NCBI GenBank assembly: GCA_026708085.1
Contig: JAPOVP010000162.1
Coordinates: forward strand, 53,676 to 117,675
Source of the DNA: Caldilineaceae bacterium
GTDB lineage: Bacteria > Chloroflexota > Anaerolineae > Caldilineales > Caldilineaceae
DNA length: 64,000 nucleotides
Direction: 5' to 3'
Shown here: positions 26,801 to 36,533 of the stretch, piece after piece
How the letters are laid out: each line of letters begins with the position of its first letter
How positions within the stretch are numbered: position 1 is the stretch's first letter
Translations under genes and position numbers: made by a program
Notes under the pieces: model-generated
The model's database searches: none
What the model saw: only the letters and a program-made list of their open reading frames with translations
What the model was told of the DNA's origin: nothing

Positions 26801-27973
26801 CTAATTCGAGATGGCAGCCAGTCGCCTACCTGCTTCATGAAGTGTTTCGATCCGCTTGGCAAAGGCAAAGCGGACGATGCCTTCGCCGTACTTTTCTCTG
26901 TCCCTCGTGTAAAAGTTGATCCCGGCCACTGAAGCCACCCCGACCTCGGTCGTCAGCCAGCGGGCAAAGCGGTGCGAATCCCACTCGGACTGCGGTGCGT
27001 CGATGCCAGTGTAGTCGGCCATGGTGTAGTAGGAGCCCTCGGGGCGGACTGCGCGAAAGCCTGCAGTCCGCAGCATCTCCAACATAACTTCGCGGCGTTC
27101 TCCGTATTCCTCGCGCATCTGTTGCCAGTAGTCGGTCGGCTGGTTTAATGCCGCGGCGGCGGCCGCCTGTAAGGGGGTCGGCGCGCAGATCGTGGAGTAG
27201 TCATGCACGGCGCGGATGGCTGAAGCCAGCGGTTCGCGGGCGATCACGTAGCCCAAACGCCAGCCGGTGACGGCGAAGCTCTTGCCCAGTCCGCCCACTG
27301 TTACCGTACGCTCAACCAGGCCTTCGAGACTGCCGGGCGAGACGTGCTCGCGGCCGTCGTAGAGGATGCGGTCATAGATCTCGTCGGTGATCAGGATGAG
27401 ATTGTGCCTGTTCATGAATTCGGCAAGCGTACGGATCTCATCGCCGTCGAAGACCCGGCCAGTCGGATTGTGGGGCGTGTTCAGGAGCAGTGCCCGTGTC
27501 CGGTCGGTCACGGCCGCTTCCAACCTGTCTGCGTCGATTCGATAGTTGGGGGTCTCCAGAACGACGGGAATGGCATTGGCGTCGGCCAGAAGCGCCGAGG
27601 GGCGGAAGTTCTCGTGCCCCGGCTCCAGAATTATCAGTTCGTCGCCGGGATTCAGTAAGGCAAGCAGGGATGTGGTAATGCCTTCGGTAACACCGCAAAC
27701 GACGCAGATGTGAACGTCTGGATCCACGGGCCAGCCAAGTTGAGCCGTGTATTGCTCAGCCAGGGCCTGGCGCAGAGGCGGATATCCCCAGGTGACCGTG
27801 TACTGATTGGCCTCCCCGCGAATTGCCTCAACTGCGGCATTGACAATTTCCTCCGGTGGGTCGAAGTCCGGAAAACCCTGGCTTAGGTTCACAGCGTTGT
27901 GTTGCATAGCCAGGCGGGTCATCTCCCGAATCATTGACTGATTGAAATTCGTGGTGCGCGTAGCTGGGTACAA
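26801..27973 (-). CDS. class I/II pyridoxal-phosphate aminotransferase
   Basis: The 390-residue protein has the fold-type I pattern: NLSQGFPDFDPPEEIV at the N-terminus, NTPHNPTGRVFD near residue 165, DEIYDRILYDG, and the PLP lysine in GLGKSFAVTGWRLGY near 230. It resembles kynurenine/aspartate-type aminotransferases; the amino donor cannot be assigned. TTG at 27973 has GAGG 6-7 nt upstream and gives the family-typical length; an ATG at 27934 would remove 13 residues. It is divergent from the sugar ABC operon and convergent with the membrane protein. Confidence 0.92.
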   Translation of the reverse strand: MYPATRTTNFNQSMIREMTRLAMQHNAVNLSQGFPDFDPPEEIVNAAVEAIRGEANQYTVTWGYPPLRQALAEQYTAQLGWPVDPDVHICVVCGVTEGITTSLLALLNPGDELIILEPGHENFRPSALLADANAIPVVLETPNYRIDADRLEAAVTDRTRALLLNTPHNPTGRVFDGDEIRTLAEFMNRHNLILITDEIYDRILYDGREHVSPGSLEGLVERTVTVGGLGKSFAVTGWRLGYVIAREPLASAIRAVHDYSTICAPTPLQAAAAAALNQPTDYWQQMREEYGERREVMLEMLRTAGFRAVRPEGSYYTMADYTGIDAPQSEWDSHRFARWLTTEVGVASVAGINFYTRDREKYGEGIVRFAFAKRIETLHEAGRRLAAISN

Positions 27974-28311
27974 GGCTAACCTCGCATTTGGTGTTCAGTC
28001 GAAACCTGCGAAACGCGGGAATTCTAATCGAATCCTGCGTAACTGGCAACGCGGCGGGGCGCGAAGTGGCGGGGAAAGCCAGTAGCGTGCACGGTTAGAC
28101 GCTTGACAGGCCATGGGGCGGGAGGAGGTGTTTCTCGAGATTCTGGGCACAATAGGGGGAATCGAAGTGGCTTGCAGGCGGGGAAAATGCTTGACATTCT
28201 GTTGGGGCTATAGTATCTTCCCGTGCAATGTCCTCCTGAATCGCCTTGGAGCCGAGTGTAGATTAGTGCTTCGGCGAGTCTCTGAATTCTTGAATTGAAT
28301 CGGTTAGACTG
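27974..28311. other. divergent promoter region of aminotransferase and sugar ABC operon
   Basis: This 338-bp region holds the ABC operon promoter at 28191-28219. No convincing promoter was found for the leftward aminotransferase, and no other coding sequence is seen. Confidence 0.6.
28191..28219 (+). promoter_or_regulatory. promoter of sugar ABC operon
   Basis: TTGACA (28191-28196), a 17-nt spacer and TATCTT (28214-28219). The leader before the first gene is about 85 nt. Confidence 0.65.
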
Positions 28312-29259
28312 ATGGCGACTCTTCAAGAACACATCGCCACAAGTTCGACGCGAAAGCAAAGGCCGTGGTTTTACCTTAACGGTGAGGAGCGGCTGGCGTG
28401 GCTGTTGGTGCTGCCTTGGATCATAGGATTCCTCGCGTTTCAACTGGGACCCATGCTGGCTTCGTTGGGGCTCTCCTTGACCGAGTGGCGCATGTTTACG
28501 CCGCCGAAGTTCATCGGCCTTTCGAACTACGCCGAGATGATATCCGGGGATCCCCTCGTCTTTCAAGCGTTCAAGGTAACAACTATCTACTCGGTTACGT
28601 CGGTGCCCCTTCGCATCGCTTTGGGCGTACTGGTTGCCCTGCTCCTGAACGCCAGCGTCCGTGGGCTAGCCTTCATACGCACGGTATACTACCTGCCGGC
28701 AACCGTCAGCGGCGTTGCAGTGGCGATGGTCTGGCTGTTGATTCTGAACGGCGATTTCGGGTTGTTGAACCGGGTGCTCGGTCTGATTGGACTCGAAGGG
28801 CCTTACTGGCTTACCGATACGCGCACTGTGCTCGCTTCCTTCGTTCTCATGAGTCTTTGGAGCGTCGGCGCCGGCATAATCATCTATTTAGCCGGTCTTC
28901 AGGGCGTCCCGAATGAGTTGTACGAGGCGGCGGAAGTGGACGGCGCCGGTGACTGGGTGAAGTTCTGGAAGATTACACTGCCGATGATCTCTCCGGTGCT
29001 CTTTTTTCAGTTTGTCATAGGGATGATTGACGCGCTGCAGGAGTTTGCCGGACCGTTTATCATGACGCAAGGCGGTCCCGGGAACGCCAGCCTGTTTGTA
29101 ATGTTATACCTGTTCAGGCAGGGTTTCGAGTTCTTCCAGATGGGCTATGCGTCTGCGCTTGCCTGGGTCCTGTTTGTTTACATCATGTTTCTGACCCTGA
29201 TGATCATTCGTTCTTCAGCGGTCTGGGTCTATTACGAAGGCGAAGTAAGGGAAGACTGA
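28312..29259 (+). CDS. sugar ABC transporter permease (MalF/UgpA type)
   Basis: The 315-residue permease has six membrane helices and the EAA loop (ELYEAAEVDGAGDWVKFWKI, near residue 205) that docks the ATPase. GPMLASLGLSLTEWRMF near residue 55 and the overall pattern match CUT1 permeases of the MalF/UgpA group. It forms the channel with the MalG-type permease that starts 3 nt after its stop. The binding lipoprotein follows as third gene. No ATP-binding gene is present; CUT1 systems commonly share one ATPase encoded elsewhere. Confidence 0.94.
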   Translation: MATLQEHIATSSTRKQRPWFYLNGEERLAWLLVLPWIIGFLAFQLGPMLASLGLSLTEWRMFTPPKFIGLSNYAEMISGDPLVFQAFKVTTIYSVTSVPLRIALGVLVALLLNASVRGLAFIRTVYYLPATVSGVAVAMVWLLILNGDFGLLNRVLGLIGLEGPYWLTDTRTVLASFVLMSLWSVGAGIIIYLAGLQGVPNELYEAAEVDGAGDWVKFWKITLPMISPVLFFQFVIGMIDALQEFAGPFIMTQGGPGNASLFVMLYLFRQGFEFFQMGYASALAWVLFVYIMFLTLMIIRSSAVWVYYEGEVRED

Positions 29260-29262
29260 TCG

Positions 29263-30123
29263 ATGGCTATACGTTTAGTCAGTGCGAGTCAGAGCCGGTC
29301 GCGGGCCGTCAAGTTGACATTCATCTATTTTGCCCTGGCGGTGGGTATGGTAGTCGTCATCATGCCCTTTCTGTGGATGGTATCCACGTCATTGAAGACA
29401 CCGGCCTCGGTGTTCAAGATTCCCACAGTCTGGATACCCGATCCTGTTGTGTGGGCGAATTACCCCAATTCGATGACGGTTCTGCCGTTTTGGCGTTATA
29501 TTCTCAATACAGCCCAGATCACTTTCCTGGCCGTAGTAGGGGCGACTTTTTCGGGCTCTCTGGCGGCGTTTGCGTTTGCGAGACTGCGTTGGCGCGGTCG
29601 AAACTTCATGTTTGTACTTGTATTGGCTACGCTGATGTTGCCATTTCAGGTCATCATGATTCCCCAGTTCATTCTGTTCCGTTCTCTACAGTGGCTGGAT
29701 ACCTATTTGCCCCTGGTTGTTCCGGCCTTTTTCGGTGGCAGCGCTTTCAATATTTTCCTGTTGCGGCAGTATTTCATGACGATTTCGCCGGAGCTGGACG
29801 ACGCGGCCATCATTGACGGCTGCAATCGTTTCGGCGTTTACTGGCGAATTATCCTCCCGCTGTCCAAGGCGGCGCTGATGACCGTAGTGATTTTCATTGT
29901 GCAGAATCGGTGGCAGAGCTTTCTGGTGCCACTCATCTATCTGTTCGACCAGAAGAAATATACCTTGGCCCTGGGTCTTCGACTGTTCCAGGACCAGTAT
30001 ACAACCGATTGGGAGCTGATGATGGCGGCCGCCACCGTCAGCATGTTACCGGTGCTGCTTGTTTTCTACTTTGGGCAACGTTACTTCATTCAAGGCGTCG
30101 TGTTTACGGGTGTAAAGGGTTAG
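29263..30123 (+). CDS. carbohydrate ABC transporter permease (MalG/UgpE type)
   Basis: The 286-residue permease has six predicted membrane helices and the MalG-type EAA loop (ELDDAAIIDGCNRFGVYWRI near residue 180). The N-terminus has the MVVIMPFLWMVSTSLKTP segment typical of this subfamily. It pairs with the MalF-type permease. The 3-nt spacing to the upstream stop codon indicates translational coupling. The substrate is a sugar or sugar derivative; the nearby sulfatase suggests a sulfated glycan, but that is inference. Confidence 0.94.
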   Translation: MAIRLVSASQSRSRAVKLTFIYFALAVGMVVVIMPFLWMVSTSLKTPASVFKIPTVWIPDPVVWANYPNSMTVLPFWRYILNTAQITFLAVVGATFSGSLAAFAFARLRWRGRNFMFVLVLATLMLPFQVIMIPQFILFRSLQWLDTYLPLVVPAFFGGSAFNIFLLRQYFMTISPELDDAAIIDGCNRFGVYWRIILPLSKAALMTVVIFIVQNRWQSFLVPLIYLFDQKKYTLALGLRLFQDQYTTDWELMMAAATVSMLPVLLVFYFGQRYFIQGVVFTGVKG

Positions 30124-30182
30124 ATATAGGCCGGATTTGCGGCCGTATAAGACACACCAATTCAGAAAAAGGAGAACAGAGT

Positions 30183-31523
30183 ATGTCGAAACAGATCAGT
30201 CGTAGAAGTTTTCTGCGTAGCGCCGGGATTGGAACCGGTGCGGTAGCTATCCTGGCCGCCTGCCAGCCGATGCCGGCAGGGACGTCTGACGGGGCCGCCG
30301 CGGCTCCTGCGGCCGACCCTGTGACGATTACGTCGATGACATGGGGCTGGGGCGATCTGATGGATGAGCTGTCAGAGCTCCTTGCCGAACAGACCGACGG
30401 TGCAATTGTCGTCGAGGGACAGCAACTGGGGTGGGGCGACTACTGGACCAAATTGAACACCCTTTACGCGTCCGGTTCGCCGCCTGACTCTGCCTGGACA
30501 CATACGGCGTGGGTGCGGCCGCACGCGGTACTCGGCGTGATCGAAGATCTGAATCCCCGTATCGATGCTTCACCCGATTTTCCAGACGACTGGTACAGTT
30601 CGGTCTGGGGCCTGTTTACGTTTGAAGGCGGGCAGTATGGCAGCAGTTGGGACGTCGGCGTGCAGGGGATGTGGTACAACCGCAATCTCTACGAGGAGGC
30701 GGGGCTGACAGGACCCGGAGTGGGTACGACCTATGCCGATCTGCTCGAGCATGGTCGCACGCTGACCACAGACCGGGGCGGCAACAATCCCCAGGATGAC
30801 GGCTTCAACAAGCGGGAAGTGACAGTTTGGGGCATGTCAAACATGGTGGACAACTGGGTCAATGAGATCCGCCCGCAGGCTGTTGCGTGGGGCACGGACA
30901 TCTTCAACGAGGATGAAACTGAGTGCATTGTAAACTCCGAGGCAACAATGGAGTTTCTCAACTGGTATCTGGATGCGATTCAGACGCACAATATTCATCC
31001 TTCGGCCGACCTCATCGAGGGGCTAGGCAATCTGTTTGTTTCGGGCAGTTCCGCCCTTATTTCAACGTTTCCGGGCATCATAGACCAGTTTGACGGCTCC
31101 TTTGTGTGGGAGATCTCGCCGTATCCGATGGGCGGAGCAAACGGAATTCACACGTTGAATGTTGGCGGTTCGGCGTTTTCTATTCCCAGTGAAAGCCCGC
31201 ACCCGGAAGAAGCGTGGCAATGGGTGAAGTTCAACGCCTCAGACCTGGCTCACCAGCACTGGGCAAAGAGAGGCATCATCAACGCGCGCCGCTCTACATC
31301 CAAGTACGTGTTGGAACAGATGGATGTTCCGGACACATTCGTGGAATTCTACATGGACCGTATCGATGAGTTTGGTGTGCCGGTGTGGCAGCATAAGAAC
31401 CGTGCGCAGATCAACACGGCGCTTACGTCAGCATTTGAGCTGGTCTGGCTAGGCGACCGCACGGTGGAAGATGCCGCCAATGCCGTCAAGGCGGAGGTAG
31501 ATGAATTTCTGGCAGATGCATAA
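30183..31523 (+). CDS. extracellular sugar-binding lipoprotein of ABC importer
   Basis: The 446-residue protein has an RR-type leader (SRRSFLRSAG) ending in lipobox LAAC, so it may be Tat-exported and lipid-anchored. A Gly/Ala/Pro linker precedes the family-1 solute-binding fold, with typical PDSAWTHTAW and GGSAFSIPSESPHPEEAWQWVKF regions. AAGGAG lies 8 nt before ATG at 30183; the frame stays open far upstream, but that part overlaps the permease gene. It delivers substrate to the two permeases directly upstream. A strong terminator follows at 31642-31683. Confidence 0.93.
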   Translation: MSKQISRRSFLRSAGIGTGAVAILAACQPMPAGTSDGAAAAPAADPVTITSMTWGWGDLMDELSELLAEQTDGAIVVEGQQLGWGDYWTKLNTLYASGSPPDSAWTHTAWVRPHAVLGVIEDLNPRIDASPDFPDDWYSSVWGLFTFEGGQYGSSWDVGVQGMWYNRNLYEEAGLTGPGVGTTYADLLEHGRTLTTDRGGNNPQDDGFNKREVTVWGMSNMVDNWVNEIRPQAVAWGTDIFNEDETECIVNSEATMEFLNWYLDAIQTHNIHPSADLIEGLGNLFVSGSSALISTFPGIIDQFDGSFVWEISPYPMGGANGIHTLNVGGSAFSIPSESPHPEEAWQWVKFNASDLAHQHWAKRGIINARRSTSKYVLEQMDVPDTFVEFYMDRIDEFGVPVWQHKNRAQINTALTSAFELVWLGDRTVEDAANAVKAEVDEFLADA

Positions 31524-31641
31524 AGCCTGACAGGATTCCAGCTCTTTGCAGAAGTGGACGGTTGATCACAACAGGTCCTCCAGCGCTCAGTCCAGGATCC
31601 TTGTACCCCTGAGAATGACTCGCTGTCGACAATTAATCGCT

Positions 31642-31683
31642 ACACCCCCTTGCAGAGGCTCTTGCTCGGGGGTGTTTTTCTTC
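31642..31683 (+). terminator. intrinsic terminator of sugar ABC operon
   Basis: ACACCCCC and GGGGGTGT form an 8-bp stem with an 18-nt loop, followed directly by a T-rich run (TTTTCTTCC). It separates the transporter operon from the sulfatase that begins 19 nt further on. Confidence 0.8.
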
Positions 31684-31701
31684 CTTACGAGAGGCTCACC
31701 C

Positions 31702-33114
31702 ATGACCGTTAACCTTCGCCCCAATGTCCTGCTGATAATGGCGGATGACCACGCCCCGGCCGCGTTCTCGACCTACGGCAGCAAACTGAACCAAACGCCT
31801 AACCTGGATCGCATCGCGGAGGAAGGCCTGCGGCTGGACTGCTGTTTCTGCACGAATGCTATCTGTACCCCTGCACGGGCTTCGGTCCATACCGGAAAGT
31901 ACAGCCACACGACCGGTATCAAGACTCTCAACGACGTAATCGACCAGACGCAGGAGACGACGCTGGGGATGCTCTTGCACGACGCAGACTACCAGACTGC
32001 ATTTGTAGGCAAGTGGCATCTCGGGCACGGTGGGAACAGCGACCCGGCCGGTTACGATTACTGGAGCGTTCTTCCCGTGCAGGGCCGATACTACGACCCT
32101 GAGATGACGGAGATGGGAGAGCCGATAGAGGAGAGGGGATATGTGACGGACGTGCTTACGGACAAGGCATTGGGATGGCTGTCGCAGCGTGAAACGGACC
32201 GACCGTTTTTTCTTGTCTGCGCGCACAAGGCGCCACACGATCCGTTCCAGCCCAATCGCAGGCACCGGGAACTCTTCGCTGACCATCCGATACCCGAGCC
32301 GGATACTTTTCACGACGACTACCAGAATCGTGCGGCCGCGGCCGGGATGGCGACCGAACAGGTGGCGCTGATGCATCTAAAGAACCATCTGCCCGATCCG
32401 GTTCCTGACGGGCTGTCTGCCGAGGAACAGAAAGCCTGGAATTACCAGAGCTACATGCGCAACTACCTGCGGTGCGTGGCATCCATTGACGAGAATGTTG
32501 GCCGGCTGCTGGCGTACCTGGACGAGAACCAAATCGCAGGAGACACCATCGTCATCTACAGTTCGGACCATGGCTTCTTCCTGGGGGACCACGGCTGGTA
32601 TGACAAGCGATTCATGTACGAAGAGTCGATCCGCATTCCCTTTCTGATGCGCTATTCCCGGGCAGTTCAGGCCGGTGTGACCAGCGAACGGATCGCGCTG
32701 AACGTGGACTTTGCGCCGACCATTCTGGATTACGCTGGCGTTCCGATCCCGCAAGAGATGCAGGGCCGGAGTCTTCGTCCGCTAGCGGAAGGCAGAACGC
32801 CGTCCGACTGGCGCCGTTCGATGTACTACCGCTACTGGATGCACCTGGCCCATTTCAACATCCCGGCACATTACGGCATCCGCACCGAGCGCTACAAGCT
32901 GATTTACTACTATGGGGAGGCTCTTGGCAGTGCGGGGTCTATTGACGAGCCTACAGAGCCGGAGTGGGAGCTATTTGACCTTGAAGTGGATCCCAAGGAG
33001 ATGCGGAACATCTACCACGAGCCGGGAAACGCCGGCCTAGTAAGCGCGCTCAAGGTGGAACTTGAGCAACAGCAGAGAGAACTGGGTGACCGACCTTGCG
33101 ACAGCAGTCCGTAG
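31702..33114 (+). CDS. sulfatase (formylglycine-dependent, Cys type)
   Basis: The 470-residue protein has the alkaline-phosphatase superfamily start PNVLLIMADDHAP (metal ligands Asp15, Asp16) and the sulfatase signature CTPARASVHTGKY, in which Cys55 must be changed to formylglycine. YSSDHGFFLGDHGWYDKR near residue 290 supplies further metal ligands. It removes sulfate groups, probably from a carbohydrate given the sugar ABC operon upstream. ATG at 31702 is chosen because the upstream in-frame extension has no sulfatase sequence and crosses the terminator. GAGG lies 8 nt before the ATG. No signal peptide is seen, so it is probably cytoplasmic. No formylglycine-generating enzyme is in the window. 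Confidence 0.93.
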   Translation: MTVNLRPNVLLIMADDHAPAAFSTYGSKLNQTPNLDRIAEEGLRLDCCFCTNAICTPARASVHTGKYSHTTGIKTLNDVIDQTQETTLGMLLHDADYQTAFVGKWHLGHGGNSDPAGYDYWSVLPVQGRYYDPEMTEMGEPIEERGYVTDVLTDKALGWLSQRETDRPFFLVCAHKAPHDPFQPNRRHRELFADHPIPEPDTFHDDYQNRAAAAGMATEQVALMHLKNHLPDPVPDGLSAEEQKAWNYQSYMRNYLRCVASIDENVGRLLAYLDENQIAGDTIVIYSSDHGFFLGDHGWYDKRFMYEESIRIPFLMRYSRAVQAGVTSERIALNVDFAPTILDYAGVPIPQEMQGRSLRPLAEGRTPSDWRRSMYYRYWMHLAHFNIPAHYGIRTERYKLIYYYGEALGSAGSIDEPTEPEWELFDLEVDPKEMRNIYHEPGNAGLVSALKVELEQQQRELGDRPCDSSP

Positions 33115-33184
33115 TTCTCGTACAGTCGGACCGACACCAGAGGTCTTTGGCGCTTGTGCGACGTGGGAATTGCAGCAACCACGA

Positions 33185-33350
33185 GGGCACCCACAAGGGG
33201 TGCCCCTACGGTGTTTAAGGTAGGATGGCGCTTGTTGGGGATGCTGGCTTGGGCACCCACAAGGGGTGCCTCTACGGTGTGTTTAGGGTAGGATGGCGTT
33301 TGTTGGGGATGCCGGCTTGGGCACCCACAAGGGGTGCCCCTACGGGGGAT
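33185..33350. repeat. tandem ~67-bp repeat, three hairpin units (family R1)
   Basis: Three copies of GGGCACCC-ACAAG-GGGTGCC(C)-CTACGG start at 33185, 33251 and 33319. Each has an 8-bp stem (the second slightly broken). The sequence between them (GTAGGATGGCG and TTGTTGGGGATG blocks) is also repeated, giving units of 66-68 bp. It fills the gap between the convergent sulfatase and hydroxyacyl-CoA dehydrogenase genes and could act as a bidirectional terminator. Confidence 0.85.
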
Positions 33351-33406
33351 GGCCGGGATGAAAGGAAATCTCGACGGGACCCGGTCACGCAGCTTTGCCC
33401 AAGAGA

Positions 33407-34369
33407 TCATTCTTGAAGCGAATTCTTGAGCCGGAGGAGTTCTACAAGCCCGGTGTCGCGAATGCGGGCGAGTTGAGCCGGGGAACTCCCCGCAGTTGCT
33501 TCATCCACTTCGTTGACTAACTTAGTGATCAGTTCTTCTGTCAGGCTTGGCTCGCCAAGGGTCTGCCAGCGCGCCTCCTGTGACGGCCCCAGATGATGCA
33601 TGTAGTGGGCGAACCCTTTGTCGCCACCGGCCAGGTGGTATGTGGTAAATGGGCCTTGCAAAGCCCAGCGCAGGCCCGGGCCTTGGGTGATGACCTCATC
33701 GACGTCTTCTACGGTCGTGATACCCTCGGCCACGAGGTGGACCGCCTCTCGGAATAGGGCGGCCGCGAGCCGGTTGGCGATGTGGCCGTAGGCCTCCCTT
33801 TGCATCAGAACCGGCGCCTTGCCGATGGCCCGGTAGAATTCCATTGCCCAATTCAACGCCTCGGGCGCGGTCTGCGCGCCGCCGGAAACTTCTACCAGCG
33901 GGATCAGATGGGGCGGGTTGAAGGGGTGGCCGACCAGCAGGCGTTCAGGGTGCCTGGCGTCCGCCTGAATGTCAGAAGGTATCAGGGCAGTTGCGCTGCT
34001 GCTGACTATGACATGAGGAAAGATTACCGTTTCGAGTAATCGCAATGTCTCGCGCTTTGTTTCCAGGCGTTCCGGGACGCTTTCCTGCACGAATTGGACT
34101 GCAGATAGTTCGTCACCGATTCTGGATGAGAATTGAAGACAGCGCTGGTCGACGCCGGCGGGTAGACCAATGCTTTCCAGCGCGGGGATCATGCCGTCGA
34201 TGGCGCGGCGCAGATCGATTTCTTCGCGGACCGGGTCGACCGCGACAACCTCCAGGCCGTTTGCAAGAAAGCAGGCTGCCCAACTGGCCCCGATTGTCCC
34301 TGCCCCTATTACAGCGACTGTATGGAGTCGATCCAGTGAAAAGGGCTCTGCAGAAGGATGCGGATGCAT
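33407..34369 (-). CDS. 3-hydroxyacyl-CoA dehydrogenase-like NAD-dependent oxidoreductase
   Basis: The 320-residue protein has an NAD-binding Rossmann motif (VAVIGAGTIGASWAACFLANG near residue 18, shortened here), the catalytic His region VGHPFNPPHLIPLVEV near 140 and a C-terminal GPGLRWALQGPFTTYHLAGG. These match 3-hydroxyacyl-CoA dehydrogenases and the related carnitine 3-dehydrogenase and lambda-crystallin/L-gulonate dehydrogenase group. The short C-terminal domain and the GPGLRW motif favour the latter group over beta-oxidation enzymes. ATG at 34369 has a weak AGAG upstream. It follows the aminotransferase on the same strand after 136 bp. Confidence 0.88.
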   Translation of the reverse strand: MHPHPSAEPFSLDRLHTVAVIGAGTIGASWAACFLANGLEVVAVDPVREEIDLRRAIDGMIPALESIGLPAGVDQRCLQFSSRIGDELSAVQFVQESVPERLETKRETLRLLETVIFPHVIVSSSATALIPSDIQADARHPERLLVGHPFNPPHLIPLVEVSGGAQTAPEALNWAMEFYRAIGKAPVLMQREAYGHIANRLAAALFREAVHLVAEGITTVEDVDEVITQGPGLRWALQGPFTTYHLAGGDKGFAHYMHHLGPSQEARWQTLGEPSLTEELITKLVNEVDEATAGSSPAQLARIRDTGLVELLRLKNSLQE

Positions 34370-34505
34370 TTGAGTTTCTCTTTTCGCTGAGGTCTTTACA
34401 GCCGGCGCGTCGACAGTGTCGAGCGCGGACTTTGTATGACTATGCGTAATTGTTGTGGGACCGGACGAAATCTCTTACGGGACAAACCAGCTGATTCGGA
34501 GAAGG

Positions 34506-35837
34506 TCACAAAGAGGAAAGAAGCTTTTTCAGGCGGGCCAGCACATCGTTCATCCCAGGGTGGTGGTCGCTGAGCAGCTTTTCCGCGCTTACACCGGAGC
34601 TGGCCATTTCGATCAGTTTGGCTGCCTTTTCGTCGGTTTCGAGGTCGACGTAGCTGGTGGAGAGGCGAAGAGAGAGCTCACGGGCCGGCGTGCCGAAGTC
34701 TGATCCGGGCAAAGTGGCGATCTGCCAATCCTCCAAGAGGTAGCGGGCGAGGTCAACCGATGTCTGGACGCCGAGGGATGCAAGGGGCTGGCGCCAGTGA
34801 TCGAAATTGGGGAACAGATAGAAGCCGCCCATTGGTTCGGCGCAGGGGATATCCAATTCGGAGAGGCCGCGCCAGAGGTAGCGGGTGCGGGCGGCGTGCA
34901 GGGCGGTACACATTTCGACGTAGGCGGCGAGTTCGGCGCCGTCAGAGTAGGCGGTGACGGCGGCATATTGGATGGGTGCGGAGGCGGTGGACCAGAGTTC
35001 GCTGCCGATCTTTGCGACAGCTTGGAGGAGCAGCTGCCCCCTGTCTCCGGGCGGTACGAGGGCGGTCCCCAGACGCCAACCGCCGAGAGAAAGGTGCTTG
35101 CTCATGCCGCCGAGGACGACGGTTCCCTCCGGATAGAAGCTGCTGATGGAGACATGCTCGCGTCCGAAGGCGGTGAGCCCGTAGATCTCGTCGGAAAGGA
35201 TGAGGACCTCTTCCCTTCTGCAGATTCCGGCAATCTCTTCGAGGAGGGCGGGCTCGAGCATCTGCCCGGTGGGATTGCCGGGGCTGTTGAGGATGAGCAG
35301 GTGCTGACCATACGGGGAGTGTCTCAGCAGGTGGTGCAGCCTTGCGGGATGTAAACGATGACCGTCTTCAGGAGTGGCGGGAAGGCGGAGGACGGGGCGG
35401 TTGAAGAGGCGGGACTGGGGCTCGTAGCTCACCCATGAGGGCGTGTGGAGCACGGTGGCCCCCGCGAGCGCCAGCTGGAAGGCGTACAGGAGTGACTTGC
35501 TGCCCGGGGCGACGATCACCTGATCGGGACAGATTTCGCGGTTAAGCTGGCGCGAATGAAAGCTGGCGACGGCCTGTCGGAGCTCGGGAATCCCGGCGCT
35601 GGGCAGGTAGCTTTGACGGGAGGCGTGCTCAACCAGGGCGCGGACGATCGTGGGATGGGCGGGGAACCGGGATTCGCCGAAACCCAGATGGTATACGGTC
35701 TCGCCATTTGCCCACATCTGGCGAACGCGTTCATTGATAAGGAGGGTAGGCGAGGGGGTGAGCCGGTTGCCCAGCGCGGAGGAGAGAGAGAATGTCACTT
35801 GCGATATTCTTGCATGGGGAATGCCGTCCTCATCCAA
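34506..35837 (-). CDS. class I/II aminotransferase at the end of the liv operon
   Basis: The protein has fold-type I PLP features: NSPGNPTGQMLE near residue 180, SDEIYGLTAFGREH, and the PLP lysine in LGGMSKHLSLGGWRLG near 240. It is distinct from the aminotransferase at 26801. TTG at 35837 overlaps the end of livF by 8 bp and has AAAAGG 9 nt upstream. A GTG at 35798 (MTFSLSSALGN) is an alternative start. It probably acts on an amino acid imported by the Liv system, which is inference from the overlap. Confidence 0.88.
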   Translation of the reverse strand: MDEDGIPHARISQVTFSLSSALGNRLTPSPTLLINERVRQMWANGETVYHLGFGESRFPAHPTIVRALVEHASRQSYLPSAGIPELRQAVASFHSRQLNREICPDQVIVAPGSKSLLYAFQLALAGATVLHTPSWVSYEPQSRLFNRPVLRLPATPEDGHRLHPARLHHLLRHSPYGQHLLILNSPGNPTGQMLEPALLEEIAGICRREEVLILSDEIYGLTAFGREHVSISSFYPEGTVVLGGMSKHLSLGGWRLGTALVPPGDRGQLLLQAVAKIGSELWSTASAPIQYAAVTAYSDGAELAAYVEMCTALHAARTRYLWRGLSELDIPCAEPMGGFYLFPNFDHWRQPLASLGVQTSVDLARYLLEDWQIATLPGSDFGTPARELSLRLSTSYVDLETDEKAAKLIEMASSGVSAEKLLSDHHPGMNDVLARLKKLLSSL

Positions 35838-36533
35838 CCCAGAAGGCCTTTTCGAGGTCGGTAAACTCTTCGGCCGGCCCCTGGAATTTGTTGCGGCCCA
35901 GCTCCAGAACGTAGACGTAGTCGGCGATTTTCAGGGCTGAGCGGATTTCCTGATCCACGAGAAGGATAGTGAGGCCGTCGCGGTCGCGCAGATCGACGAG
36001 CATCTGATAGACCTCTTCGGAGAGAAGTTTGGCGAGGCCGGCAGTCGGTTCGTCCACCAGGATCAGTTTGGGGTCGGTCATGAGGGTACGACCGATTTCT
36101 ACCATGCGCTGCATACCGCCGGAGAGCTCGCCGGCGTTGGATCGGCGACGCGGCGCCAGGTCGGGGAAGCGGTCGTAGTTTTCTTCGAGCTTGCGCTTGA
36201 TGCGACTCTTGTCGTTCTTGAAGGTCCACGCGCCCAGCTCCAGGTTTTCTTCCACAGACATGAAGCGGAAGACGCCCGGCTGCTGGGGAATGTAGGAAAT
36301 GCCCATATTTATGCGTTCGTGCGTGGGCACGTCGATGATGTCCTCGTCGTCGAGGCGGATCTCTCCCTGGTTGGGGCGCAGGAATCCGTATATGGCTTTG
36401 AGCATAGTTGACTTGCCGACACCGTTTGCGCCGAGGACGGTTGTGATTTTGCCGGCGTCGGCCTGCATGGAGACGCCCTGCAGGATGTTCAGGTCACGGT
36501 AGTAGCCTACGTACATATCATTGACTGCCAGCA

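Noticed and set aside
33185..33350. CRISPR-like array
   Set aside because: The spacers between units are themselves repeated, and there are no cas genes.
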